From the NCBI GenBank assembly GCA_007258455.2, contig VDFB02270651.1, positions 696,492,197 through 696,556,196 on the forward strand: DNA of 64,000 nt. The letters run 5' to 3'. Origin of the DNA: Sequoia sempervirens (taxonomy: Eukaryota > Streptophyta > Pinopsida > Cupressales > Cupressaceae). Position numbers and translations under genes: made by a program. The notes under the pieces were generated by a model. It saw only the letters and a program-made list of their open reading frames with translations. It did no database searches and had not been told where the DNA came from. Positions 12,441-23,132 of this stretch are shown here, piece after piece; the stretch's first letter is position 1; each line of letters begins with the position of its first letter.

Positions 12441-13120
12441 GATTCACATATAGTTATTCACAATTACCATTGTATTGATAAACATTTACGTGTGGTACAT
12501 CTATACATGTGCATATACATGTCATTAGATCCCATTGACATATATGTGCATATATACACATACTCCACGTACGTTCTTATCAATATAATCGTAATAGTGC
12601 AAGAAAGAAATCTAAAGCTCAAATAGATAAACATCACCCAATAATGCATTTTAGTAGAATCAAGACTTTTACTTATGCAAACACATCAACTAAGGATGAC
12701 TTACCCTCTTCCCACAAACTAACTCAACTCAATTATTCTATTGTGGTGTGTGTTTTATGCTCATATATTTTTGTTACCGGTTACCTGACCAAGATCTTCT
12801 CCTGAGTAATACTTCCCCTCCACCTGGAGGAATTGAACATATACCTGCAACCACTAACACATGTGCATGGCAATCAATTGTTCATAACATATCCAATATA
12901 TGTAAAAACATCTCCAAAGTTAGAATATCAATTCAATAACCATCCATTCACATATATGCAATACTTTTCCATGGGATAACATCAAGTGAGATAACATTCA
13001 CATATAACGCATTGATAAAAAATTACAAGCATAATTTATTCATCTCCAGAATTTACATTGCATTCATATTTACCCTACATAGTAATAGTAAATAGTAGTT
13101 TCTCAATTGGGGTGTAACAA

Positions 13121-13667
13121 TAAATCATTGTATGTGGAGGTAGAAATACAAAAATGGGGTTTAACTTAGGAAATCCCCTATACAACAAAACCTTTCCCCC
13201 TCTTTTCGTGGGTGCAAGTCAAATCCAAAATTTTCAATACAAGACAACCACTAGAAACACAGAGTAGATTTTAACCTATAGTTCAAAGTTTTTAGATCTA
13301 AAAAGAAGCATCTCATTCTAGGGTGTCCAGTGCCCCTATCCTTACAATTTAGGCTCAATTTTTTATCACAAGTTCCTATTTGTATCTCATTCTCAAATCT
13401 TCCTTTATTCTATTCCTTTCTATTTTCGTCTATGTGATAAATTATATTTTTTGATCTAGGGCTATATGTCAAATAGGCTTGTTAAAACATATTTCAAATT
13501 GATCATCTCTACAACACAAAAAAATACACAAACCCTAGGAGATTGGTTCTCCTTTGTTGCAATAAGCTAATCATCAACCCTAGTTAATTTTGTGTCCAAA
13601 TGTGGTGTTAAGTTAAAAGAGGTTAATCCTAGTTGGATCTAGGATCACTTTTCCTACATCACATTTT
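13121..13667 (+). repeat. Dispersed repeat, LTR end (copy 1)
   Basis: This block matches 36905-37453 in the same orientation with many substitutions. Shared landmarks are GGAGGTAGAAATAC, CCTTTCCCCCTCTTTTC, 'GAAGCATCTCATTCTAGGG' and the end TCTAGGATCACTTTT...ACATC. It ends in CA and is followed by TTTTGGTGAACTTGG, a possible primer site. It looks like the 3' portion of a gypsy LTR cut on the left by insertion of gypsy-1. Confidence 0.65.
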
Positions 13668-14566
13668 GGTGAACTTGGCATAACTTACACTTATAATTTT
13701 CTAATTTTTATAACATAAATTCTAAAAATTAATGCAAAAATTTAGGTGTGTTGAAGATCTTGTTGTTAATTTGTATTTGTCTCATTTCAAAGCTATGCAT
13801 TTTCACTCCTTGTTCATTATACATCATTAGAAAAATTGAGAAATATTTTGAATTAAATTGCATAATTTCATATTTGATTTTTCATGTTTAGGGCTTAGAT
13901 CTAAGTTATTGTCATTGTCAAATCTGAATACAATTTTAGGCTGTTCAAATTTGTTATTTATGCATGCATATTTTATTGAAAAACATTAAAAATTTGAAGA
14001 ATTACATATTATGATTTCAAAAGATCAAAAAGTTTCACCTTTCTGCATTTTTTTAAAAATTCACTCAGTTACAACACTTTAAATTCTAAAAACTATCATT
14101 TGAACAATTTGCATTGCCTTAAAAATATAAAATTTTATGTATGCTTATGATCTTTATATAGAAAAATTAAGTTTTCATGCATTTCTATAAATGTGTATGC
14201 ATCTAGACTTGAACCTTTACACCTGTAGATTTTCACACACTGTTATTCCATTTCAAATTTTTAAAACATCAAAATTCAACTCTCTGGACTAGGGTACCTA
14301 GCACCCCTATCTAGTCAATTTGAGTTTTAATTTTTTGTGCAAAACCTTGCATGTAGTCTCTACTCAAATCCAGTTTCTAAATTTTGAAATCAATCCCACA
14401 ACTTTCTAATTCTACTTTGCATCATTAGTTTGATCCATAGGATATAGAATAAATTTTTTTTCCAAAAACTTCTTTTATCATAATCAATGTCTTATTTTCT
14501 AACTTTATTAAGCAATTTAAAGAATTTTTCTTACAAGCAAGTGAAAATGAGTTTCTCTCTCCTCTT
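13668..14566 (+). other. AT-rich leader of gypsy-2
   Basis: Non-coding and AT-rich. A motif near 14287 (CTAGGGTACCTAGCACCCC) resembles CTAGGG-CACCCA motifs at about 13318, 19359 and 37108, all followed by a TTTGGGCTCAATTTT-like tail. This suggests related LTR-derived sequence. No gene is seen. Confidence 0.45.
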
Positions 14567-15365
14567 TTGATATTTTATTTTATCCCTCTCCCAATATTTC
14601 TCCTATTTGTGAGGGTATTTTGGTGCAAAAGGATGCAACCATTGATAATCATGAGAATCATGTTTGTTCTTCTCCCAATATCTCTCCTACTTGTGAGGAT
14701 ATCTTGGTGCAAGAGGATCAAATCTTCGATAATCATGAAAATCATGTTTGTTCCTCTCCTAATACCTCTCCCACTTGGGGGGTATCTTGGCACAAGAAGG
14801 TGTAATCATTGATACATTTTCTCCTTCAAATGATAGTAAGGTGGCTTGCATAAATGAAGATTCAAAATTGACATTAGATCCCCATTGATAGAATATCATC
14901 AAAAAATAATTCTCTATTGAAATTGTAAAATAGTTCACTCAAAGTAATCATGTACACCAAGATGTGTTGCAACAACCAAGTTATCAAGCAATTTCTCACA
15001 CATATAAAGCTACAAATAATAAGCAACCAAAACAAGTGCCAACATCCATTCCATTTCCTCAACCATATCTTCCCCTAGCACCTCATCTCCCTCAACCTAG
15101 TGGTAAATATTTTGATTTTGTTGAGAAACTTCATAACACTCGAGCGAAGATATCTCTTTGAAATTTGATTCAAACATCACCTACATACCACAGGATGATC
15201 CAAGAGGCTTTACAGAAGATTGATATCTCACATTTTTTCAAACCAAATGATGTAGAAGCCTTGTTCAATTGTATGAAAACAAAAAAGTTGAATATTACAT
15301 TCCCTCAACATGAATTACCTCTGTTGGAAATGGGATGTCATTTAATTGCAAATCCTAAACATTAA
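14567..15365 (+). pseudogene. Gag remnant of plus-strand gypsy-2
   Basis: A broken gag-like reading on the plus strand. The N-terminal part consists of an 84 bp coding tandem repeat (14587-14815). Further on a Pro/Gln-rich segment leads to 'YFDFVEKLHNTRAKISL', a stop at TGA (fits Trp TGG-to-TGA), then 'NLIQTSPTYHRMIQEAL'. This pattern (x-DF-EKL-TRA-IS-W-LI-TSP-hR) is familiar from the gag-protease junction of Tat/Athila-like plant gypsy elements. The frame then degrades until the solo LTR at 15490. Family call is moderate. Confidence 0.6.
14587..14815 (+). repeat. 84 bp coding minisatellite, 2.7 copies
   Basis: Units begin at 14587, 14671 and 14755, exactly 84 bp apart, so each adds 28 codons without shifting frame. 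The protein unit contains 'CSSPNISPTCEDILVQED' and 'DNHENHV'. Copies differ by scattered substitutions. Frame preservation suggests the repeat grew while the gag was still translated. Confidence 0.85.
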
Positions 15366-15489
15366 TTATTTCATGTATCTCCTAAGTTCTTGGAATGTGT
15401 TCAACAACACTAAGATTAGGATGATATTAATTATTTGGATGAAATAAATCATGAAATTGACATTTGTAGTTATTCCTAAATAATAGGAA

Positions 15490-16509
15490 TGTGTGGGTGC
15501 ACACATGGTAAGGTGACACTCACCTTGAGTTCAGTTAACTATTCAGAGTAAGAGATAACACTTCTGAATGCATGTAAATATATGAGGAGTTAGGATTTGA
15601 TGTTTGCATGCTTGAAGTTCAATTCAGTTCAGTTCTGTTCTGTTTAGTTTAGTTTAGTTCAGTTCAGAATCAGTTTAGTTTTGTTCAATTTAGTTTAGTT
15701 CAGTTCAGTTTAGTTCAGTTCAGTTCAGTTCAGTTCAGTTCAGTTCAGTTCAGTTCAGTTCAGTTCAGTTCAGTTCAGTTATGGTTCAATTGTCTTTAGT
15801 TAGTTTTAGTTGTATATTAGTTAACTTCAATTAACTTGGAATGCATGGCTAATAACATTGAGTTGTATGACAAATAACAGGGACTACCTCCAGTTAACAG
15901 GGGATGACTATTCTTTGGGAATGGTGTTGAGTAAATGTTTCAGTTAACAATAAATCACTTGGAGCCAACTTGGGCACCCAAGATGCTTTCTTGGAATTAA
16001 CTCCAATGCATGATAAGATATTTTTGAAGGCTCTATTAAGTGGGACCCTCTTTTGGGTGCCATCTTTGAGGAAGAGCTTTGTAATTATCACCGAAGTGAA
16101 GGATGAGTTGTAGCTTTAGTTTGGGATGCCCAAATGGGTAAAGCACATGTTCTAAGCTTTGGTCTTCATGGTAGAACTCAACTTGAAGCAATATGGCATA
16201 CCTTTTCAAGGGCTTGAGCTTGTGCATTGTAATTATCACCATTTGGAGATTACAAGGTTGCATATTGTCTCTATATCTCATTCAAGTTGAGAGTTTTCAT
16301 AATTGTTATTTGCAGGTGTGAAGAAGATTGGTGAAGACAGAAGAAGCATTTAGAAGCAAGAATTGGAGCTATTGTAATTCAGAGATTGAATAATATAATA
16401 ATTCTTGGTGGAGTTTTTTCCTGAAAGGGTTTCTCCATGTTATATCTTGTGTGATCTTTCTAATATCCTATCTAGTTATTCTATCAAATTCTCTCTTCAT
16501 TCTACAACA
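15490..16509 (+). mobile_element. Probable solo LTR (about 1020 bp) in gypsy-2
   Basis: The stretch starts TGTGTGGGTGCACAC and ends TTCATTCTACAACA. Its 3' part has the look of a copia LTR (GGGTTTCTCCATGTTATATC close to the end). It separates the gag remnant from the protease remnant of gypsy-2, and carries no coding sequence. No clear 5 bp target duplication was found, so the exact borders are uncertain by a few bases. Confidence 0.55.
15621..15780 (+). repeat. (GTTCA)n microsatellite
   Basis: A pentanucleotide array, degenerate at first (with GTTTA and GTTCT variants) and perfect from about 15711 to 15780 (roughly 14 copies). It lies inside the solo LTR. Confidence 0.95.
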
Positions 16510-16683
16510 GTAAAATGAATTAATCAAGATAATCACCCACAAATAATATATGTAACAAAGAAAGAGCTTACTTAGATCAACAATATTAAAGTTTTACAGA
16601 GTATTAAGCTAAGAAAACACCTCATTTTTCAACAACCTCTACCTAAGGTCAAAAACCAACCTGAGGATTTAATGATATTGGTT

Positions 16684-17526
16684 GTTATTAAATAAATTGG
16701 GGTTAGACATACTCTTATTGATAATGGATTGGGCCTTAATTTTTGTAGCATTGTTCTTCTAGATAATCTTGGTGTGGATAATAATCACATAGAGCCTGAT
16801 AATCTTACTATTTGTATCTTTGATAATGTTGGTAGGGAGTTATTGGGGACAATCACACTACCTATTAAGGTAGGACCAGTGATTTTTCTTATCTATATCC
16901 ATGTTATGCAAAAACCTCTTTCATATAATCTTCTCCTTAGTAGACCATGGATTCATTCCATGAAGGGAGCCTCATCTACTCTTCACCATAAAATGAAGTA
17001 TGAGTATAATAACAAGGTACATAGGGTTAAAGAAAATACAAAAAATTATAATTTACAAGTTGAAGATAAACTTAATGCTTCCAACTCACTTAGTACATTG
17101 ATTACATCTTCAAAATTTGAGCTATCACCTTGCAATGATAATGATACTATGGATACACTCTTGGATAATGCTTGGGGATCATTATATTTTGCATCCACTT
17201 TTATTAGGGAGTACAAAATCTCACCATCAGATTCTATATATTCAAATATTGTTCCAACATAATCTTATGAGTCCTCCTCTCCAATTAAAAATAATGATCA
17301 CAATATGGCTTCCCCTTCAAATACATGTTTTCATTGGGCTTCATTAGATTTTACATCTTTTGCAGGCAAAGGTAAAATCTCACAATCTACATCTAAGGAG
17401 TCTTGTGTTTCATTTTCTCAATATTTTTCTACATCAACATGTCCAAAACTATCATCCCATAATTATGATGGGGGCTCTTTATCTTTCATCCCTCATGTTT
17501 TGGCGATGTATAACCTTAACATTTAA
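16684..17526 (+). pseudogene. Tat-like gypsy protease region (gypsy-2)
   Basis: Open on the plus strand from about 16700 with one TAA at 17260. The retropepsin active-site segment reads 'HTLIDNGLGLNFCSIVLL', with the catalytic Asp present. The conserved C-terminal signature 'YNLLLSRPWIHSMKGASSTL' follows at about 16925-16985. Downstream comes an acidic segment and 'LYFASTFIREYKISPSDS', which also occurs in the minus-strand Tat element ('FTPSFIGEYKISSSK', about 48330), so both belong to related families. No RT, RNase H or integrase follows, so this copy is a pol-deleted or non-autonomous derivative. Confidence 0.75.
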
Positions 17527-17689
17527 ACACCTAAGAAGGATTTTCATTTTTTCAAAATAATAAATTATTCTCATAAGAATTTAGACAAGACTTCCACATT
17601 TAAGTTTGAAAAGTGTTATGGGCATGGATTTAAAATTCTTTCTAAAGTGCATATAATAAAAACATGAAACAAGGATTTAACGATCATGT

Positions 17690-18000
17690 GAATTTTACAC
17701 CATACCTTTTTTAAAACAAGTTTAGATATCCAACCTTCTTCTCCATCTTCATCTCATACTCCATCATCTACTATATTTATAAAATCTTGTGGTAAGTCGA
17801 TAACCTTTTCTTCACAAGATAAAGGCTTGTCTCCTAAACCTTATCCTTTATCGAAGCAAGAGAATATTTTGTTGATGCATCTAAAAGAACACTTGATTAT
17901 TCTTCCTCCTCCAATGTGTGAGAAATTTTATAAAAATAACTCATTTTGTGCATATAATCAAGTGCATGGTCATTCCAAAAACAAATTCCTTGAGACTTGA
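17690..18000 (+). pseudogene. Gag-knuckle-like segment after the protease
   Basis: A Ser/Pro-rich then basic reading ends with 'FCAYNQVHGHSKNKF'. This resembles the FCxYHxxxGHxTxxC knuckle of Tat-type gag with the last Cys replaced by Phe. It lies 3' of the protease, whereas such a knuckle normally precedes it, so this is either rearranged sequence or a second element. The match is short and the call is tentative. Confidence 0.35.
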
Positions 18001-18009
18001 GTAATAAAA

Positions 18010-19174
18010 TAAAAATTATTGATTGTATTTATATCCCATATGTTGATGCAGCTAATAATTTTAAATAATGATATCTCCTCTATGGTGTTTCTCCTTACTA
18101 TGTGACATATGTAGCTTCATATATTTGCTTATTTTTATTCATGGTAGTAAAATCATGTGTGCAACCATATTTTCTTCTATGGTAGCAACACCATAGTCTC
18201 TTACATGGTTGTCTTTTCCTTTACACTTGGGGGGAAAGGATAACTAGTTTTGGGAGGTGTGTATTCTTTTCAAGGATCCCCTCTTTTCCTTCTTTTCCTT
18301 AAAATTTCAACATAGCGAGTATATTGATATTTAAGGAGGGCATGTCACCCTATCTATTTCATTAACATCTTTTGATATTTGACTTATTGAAATACCCCTT
18401 TGGTGGTGGTGTTATTTATAATTCCCCTTGAGGTTTTGTTATCAATTTGTCCCTTATGATGTTAAGCATTAATTCACCTCTCACAATGTTAAAATTTTGT
18501 GTGCTCACTGAGGCATAATTAGAAAAATAGTCTATGGATTTGGCATAAAATAGCTTGCTAATTCATTAACCTGAGAATTTTTCCATGGCCACCTAGCATA
18601 ACACAACTTTCTTTCTAGTGAAGCCATGTGTTTCATGAGTGACCTAGCATAATGTAGCTTGTTGGTCCTTATGAGAGCGACATTTTATCTAACACGTTTG
18701 ATGGATGGTGTTTGGAATTTGAGAAAAAATTAAGATCAAGGTCTCTTTACCTTACTGACTCGAAATCCTTTTTCATTTACTAACCTCATGTTTTTGTCTT
18801 ATTATATTTTTATTATTTGTCTTATGTTCTCTATGTGTCTACTTTATATCTTTGGTGTGTTTATTTTGTGTATGGTATCATGTTTTCCCTGTGTCTTATG
18901 CGTCTTTTCTTCATGTATTGTCTTATTTTTTATTTTTATCTTCATTGTGTTTTTTTTATGTCTTCAATGTGTATGACTTATGATTGTCATGTTGTACTGC
19001 ACTTTGTATGTGTATTCCTTTGTTCTACATTATTATTCATAGGATCTTGAGCCTAGGGGCTAGCACATCCCCTAGATTCAATGTCATTTTATCTCTTCAA
19101 TGTTTTGGATAATCAAACCCTTCTATCCTTATCCTTAATTTAGTGTGAGCATGAGTGTAAGTTCATACTCTCAC
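18010..19174 (+). other. Non-coding 3' region of gypsy-2
   Basis: T-rich, with short repeated phrases such as TAGCATAA-TGTAGCTT near 18545-18660. It has a purine run (CTTGGGGGGAAAGG, about 18226) like an internal polypurine tract. No ORF of interest; the hydrophobic ORFs at 18788-19050 are T-rich shadows. Confidence 0.5.
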
Positions 19175-20332
19175 TAAAGTGGGGGTTAAATGTAGCGTCA
19201 TAAATTGTCACCCTTGTCTCCCCTTATGTGTTTATACCTAATTGTGTATTTAATTTTCCTATTTTGTAATAATCATTGAAAAATCAAAGGTTAAACTAGG
19301 CATTATCTTTTAACATGCAATTCGCAATACTTATGGCCCTGAACTAATAGGTCAAGGCTAGGGCACCCAATGCTCCTTTCCAACCAATTTGGGCTTAATT
19401 TAAAATATGTCGGTGTCATTATTTTAAATTTTTAAAATACGAAGCCATTTGTCAGCAATCAGTAATTAATTAGAGAGAAATTAAAGAAATTCATAAAATA
19501 CAAATCTTTTTAATAATTTGAAATCCTAATAGAGAGCCAGCAATTTTTGGAAAGAAAAATTGAAGAGCCTAAAATCAGTCAAGGAAATGTAAGGGAAAAA
19601 TTAGCAACATTATTACAATGTTTTCATCAATTAAGATCATGCTTTCATGTCATTAGGAAGAAAGAATCAATTATGTTCAAGGAGCTATTATTATCAATCT
19701 TGAAGATGTATTGAGTTATCCTCTACATGCTAGCTACAACAGCCTATTATTTGGGTTAGTACACTAAGATGGTGCACAAAAGGGGGTCAAAAGTGGCCAC
19801 TTTTTTTCTAAAATCAGCTAAGCTTGAACTTGGAGAAGTAATTTGAGATTCATGCACTCAAAATTTGAAGATACTGAAAGAACAAGAATTATAGTACTCT
19901 GAATCTAGTTTCTAAACCATGAAAGTTTTTAAAAAATAGATAATATTAAGAGGATAAAATTCTTCATGCACCCAAAAGTGTCCCTATTTTTTTAGCAAAA
20001 CATAACATAGTGTCTAGCATGCACCCCTCAATTTTTTTAGTTGAATTTAGTATTTTCAAAAACCCATTGGTAGAAATATAGTTAAGAGTTAGTACTAGAA
20101 GTTGTATATTTTTTGTAATTTTTTATTCAATATTTTTTTTATGATTTTTCAAAGTGGATGCATCCTAAAAATCACATCATCGAGCATCCATGCCACATAA
20201 CTTGCACCAAAATAATCGAACATGTAATTTTTTTCCATATGTAAAGAATGAAGTGTAGAACAATATTAGATATTTTAAAATTTGGACAATTAGGTCAAAA
20301 GTTATTAAAAAAATTCAATACATGTCTCTGAT
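19175..20332 (+). mobile_element. Polypurine tract and start of a gypsy LTR
   Basis: AAAGTGGGGGTTAAA (19176-19190) is followed directly by TGTAGCGTCATAAATTGTCACCC (shown here in parts: TGTAGCG then TCATAAATTG), the layout of a PPT and 3' LTR start for a plus-strand element. The LTR-like sequence runs into the SINE at 20333; its far end was not located. No matching 5' LTR could be recognised. Confidence 0.5.
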
Positions 20333-20595
20333 AACTATGGAAACATTAGTTTTCGATAAGGGCATGGTTCGGTGGTCAAGTCGCTTGGTTGTAGTGATGG
20401 CCACCAGGGTTCAAACCCTCACTTGGCCAAAGTGCTTGCAGGCCTTGTTCCTTCACTGGGCCTTTGCGCTCATGGGTTTGGTTGTTTCTTGTGGTTTCTT
20501 GTACCCAGTTCATAGCTCTGGTCAAAATCATTTACCACTAATAATATGGGTTCATTGCACCTTTTTTATCAAAAAAAAACTATGGAAACATTAGT
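20333..20595 (+). mobile_element. tRNA-derived SINE with 18 bp target duplication
   Basis: The body (20351-20577, 227 bp) has an RNA polymerase III A box (TGGTTCGGTGG, 20365-20375) and a perfect B box (GGTTCAAACCC, 20408-20418) 33 bp apart. It ends in TTTTTTATCAAAAAAAA. It is flanked by identical 18 bp direct repeats, AACTATGGAAACATTAGT, at 20333-20350 and 20578-20595. These are the defining marks of a SINE mobilised by a LINE. The unmutated duplication suggests a comparatively recent insertion into otherwise eroded sequence. The ORF across it is a shadow. Confidence 0.93.
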
Positions 20596-20770
20596 GAAAG
20601 AATTAAAAATAAACATGTTAATGTAGTTCAAATTTATAAAAAAAAAATATATGGCTACAAAGCTTAGAAGATGTGTGAAGTAATGGTGGTAATTTTACTA
20701 AGATTTGATTTATAATTTGTAAATTTGATGATGAGGAAGTTGAGAAACAAGAATGGAGGGAAAAATCATG

Positions 20771-20990
20771 TCAAAATGATATGAATGAACCATCCAAGCC
20801 TAAGGACAAGGAAAAACACGTATGTGTTTTATGCAAAATAAAACACATACATGTTTGGTGCAAGGCAAAACACGTACATTTTTTATAAAAGGAAAAATGT
20901 GTGTTTTTTAAAATACAAACATGTACTTGTTTTGTACATGATAAAACGCGTATGTGTTTTGAAAAATCCAAAACATGCTCATGTTTTGGC
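20771..20990. repeat. Near-palindromic AAAACACGTATGTGTTTT repeats
   Basis: Short units such as AAAACACGTATGTGTTTT, AAAACACATACATGTTT and AAAACGCGTATGTGTTTT recur about every 35-40 bp and are close to self-complementary. Related motifs lie at 33010-33200 and 36490-36600. The preceding 20596-20770 shows nothing notable. Confidence 0.7.
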
Positions 20991-21024
20991 CTAGACTAAA
21001 AGCATTGTGTATTTTAATCTAACT

Positions 21025-22075
21025 ATTCAGCTCTCTCCCTCCACCTCAGTCTCTAACTCTATTGATATTCCTCTCTTTATGCCTCCATCCTTCCCCCCAA
21101 AATCTATTTATCCCTCTCTCTCCCTCAAAATATATGTATCTCTCCCTACCTCTCCCTCCTTCACTTTGTAATTTTTTTCTCAAATCTCTCTCTATTTGCC
21201 TCCTTCCTTTTCTACTCATTTTCTCCCATGTATCTCATTGTCTCTCTATACCTAACTCTCCCTATCTCTAATTCTTCTTTCTCCCTATCTAAATCTCTCC
21301 CTTCCTCTTTCCCTAAATCTCTCTACCTCTCTATCTCTCTCAATACATCTCTATCTAGGTTATAATTCACTCATGCTTCTAGGAATAAAATATCCCCCCC
21401 ATGCTCAAAAATCCATCTTAATAGAAGCAAGTGTGTTATAATTTGTTCATGTTCCTATGAAGATAAAAATCCTCTTTCTATCTCTCTCCATATTCCTTTC
21501 CCTCCCTCTCTCCACTCCTCCATCTATCTCTCTAGTGCGCTCTCATTTTTATGAAGAATTTAGAGCTGATGGTATGGGTTTTATTATTAAGGGTTCAAGT
21601 TGCATCTCCTAACTTGTTTAGGGTTTGGGGTGTAGGGTTTATGGTCAATGGTAGAGGGTTGAGGCTCTACCTACCTCTTTATATATCATATCAAATCTAC
21701 CCCCTCTCTACTCTCCTCCCCATCTCTATTGTTCTCTATCTCACTTCTCTCTCTCCCCTAGATCTACCTCTCTCTCTATCTAACCAAGCTCTCTATCCAC
21801 TACCTACCTCTCTATCTAAGCTTTCTATCTCCCCTTCCTACCTCTCCCCTCATCCCTCCTTATCTACCTCTCCCTCCCTTGGGATATGTAGATCTATCTT
21901 CTCTCTATCTCACATCTCTCTCTTTCTTATCTACCTCTCACTCCATCCCTATGTAGATCTCTCTTCTCTCTATCTCACATCTCTCTCTTTCTTATCTACC
22001 TATCTCTCCATCCCTATGTAGATCTCTCTTCTCTCTATCTCACATCTCCTCTCTATCTTATACCTTTCTAAATTA
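21025..22075 (+). repeat. Pyrimidine-rich CTCTCC/TATCTCTC tract
   Basis: Degenerate low-complexity DNA built from CTCTCTAT, CTCCCT and ATCTCT words. It is interrupted at about 21360-21480 and 21550-21680; the latter holds the first telomere-like words (GTTTAGGGTTTGGGG). Plus-strand ORFs rich in Ser, Leu and Pro are by-products. Confidence 0.9.
21891..22062 (+). repeat. 65 bp minisatellite, about 2.6 copies
   Basis: Units start with GATCT at 21891, 21956 and 22021, exactly 65 bp apart, and share TTCTCTCTATCTCACATCTC. The copies are very similar, so the duplication looks recent relative to the rest of the tract. Confidence 0.88.
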
Positions 22076-23132
22076 TTTATTGTTTAGGGTGTAGGGCCTA
22101 TGGTTTAGAGGTTTAGGGTTGATGGTTTATGATGGAGATTTGAGATTTGATGGTTTAGGGATTAAATTTAATTATATGTAGATTTCAACACGTTAAATTC
22201 TCTATGTTTGGTTTTAGGGTTTAACATATACAGTATAAGGTTTATGTATTAGTGTTTAGGTTATAGGGTGTAGGTTTTAGGATTGATGATATAGGGCCTA
22301 GGTTTGAGTGATATGGTTTAGGGTTGAGGCTATAGGGTGTAGGGTTAAGTAAATGGTTTAGGGATGAGAGTATAAGATTAAGTTATAAGGTTTAGCTTTG
22401 AGAGTATAGGAACCTTGAGGGTTGAAGGTATAAGGTTTAGGGTAGAATGTATAGGTTTTACAACCTAGGGTTGAGTGTAGGGTTTATATTATAGGGTATA
22501 TGATATAGTGTATTGGGTTTAGGCTATATAATTTAGGAGCATATAGTGTCGAGGGTTCATCTAATAGGCTTTTGGGCCTAGGGTTGAGGGATAGGGTTTA
22601 GGGTTGAGGGTTGAGGGTATAGGGCATAGGGTTGATTGTATATGGTTGAGGGTTTACTATGTGGGCCTTAGGGTCTAAGGTTGAGGCATAGGGTTTAGGT
22701 TCAAGAGGGTATATGGTGTAGGGTTGAGGGTTTAGCCCATAGACTTTAAGGCCTTGTGTTGAGGGATACGATTTAGGGTTGAGGGTATAGGGTTTACGGT
22801 TGAGGGTATAGGGTATAGGTTTGAGTATATGGTTTAGGTTTGAAAGTATAAGATTGAGTTATAAGGTTTAGGTTTAAGGGTATAGGAACCTTGAGGGTTG
22901 AAGGTATAAGGTTTAGGGTAGAGTGTATAGGTTTTACGACCTAGGTTGAGTGTATGGTTTAGAGTATATGGTATATGATATAGTGTATAGGGTCTAGGGT
23001 ATAATGTTTAGGAGTGTATAGGGTTGAGGGTTCATCCAATAGGCTTTAGGGCCTAGGGTTGAGGGATAGGATTTAAGGTTGAGGGTTGAGGGTATAGGGT
23101 TGACTATATATGGCTGAGGGTTTATTAAATAG
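22076..23132 (+). repeat. Interstitial telomere-like array, left part
   Basis: Heptamer-based DNA made of TTTAGGG and variants (TATAGGG, TTGAGGG, TATATGG). It is organised in longer units: the landmark AGGAACCTTGAGGGTTGAAG starts at 22408 and 22884 (476 bp apart). The array is cut at 23133 by a copia-type element and resumes at 30474. The target duplication AATAG is at 23128-23132. Confidence 0.9.

Larger units (their letters stand above)
10055..13119 (-). mobile_element. 5' LTR, probably of gypsy-1 (3065 bp)
   Basis: On the minus strand the block begins TGTTACACCCC (from 13119) and ends TTTGTTACA (at 10055), followed by a tRNA-Met PBS. That arrangement defines a 5' LTR. It is AT-rich and contains a long TA/TG/TATG microsatellite and a TATA-like box near 11350. 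No coding capacity is seen; ORFs inside it are translations of the microsatellite. The partner LTR would be left of the window, so no target duplication can be checked. Assignment to the gag-pol at 251-4164 is by orientation and order, across an unusually long leader. Confidence 0.7.

Noticed and set aside
12138..12649. Overlapping ORFs on both strands rich in Tyr, Ile and Met
   Set aside because: They are translations of a TA/TG/TATATG microsatellite inside an LTR.
18788..19050. Hydrophobic ORFs resembling membrane proteins
   Set aside because: They come from T-rich non-coding DNA upstream of a PPT and have no start context or family resemblance.
20362..20440. Possible tRNA gene (A and B boxes)
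   Set aside because: No cloverleaf with a proper acceptor stem was evident. Flanking 18 bp duplications and an A-rich tail show it is a SINE.
21551..22021. 156-codon plus-strand ORF
   Set aside because: Low-complexity Ser/Leu/Pro sequence from the pyrimidine-rich tract.
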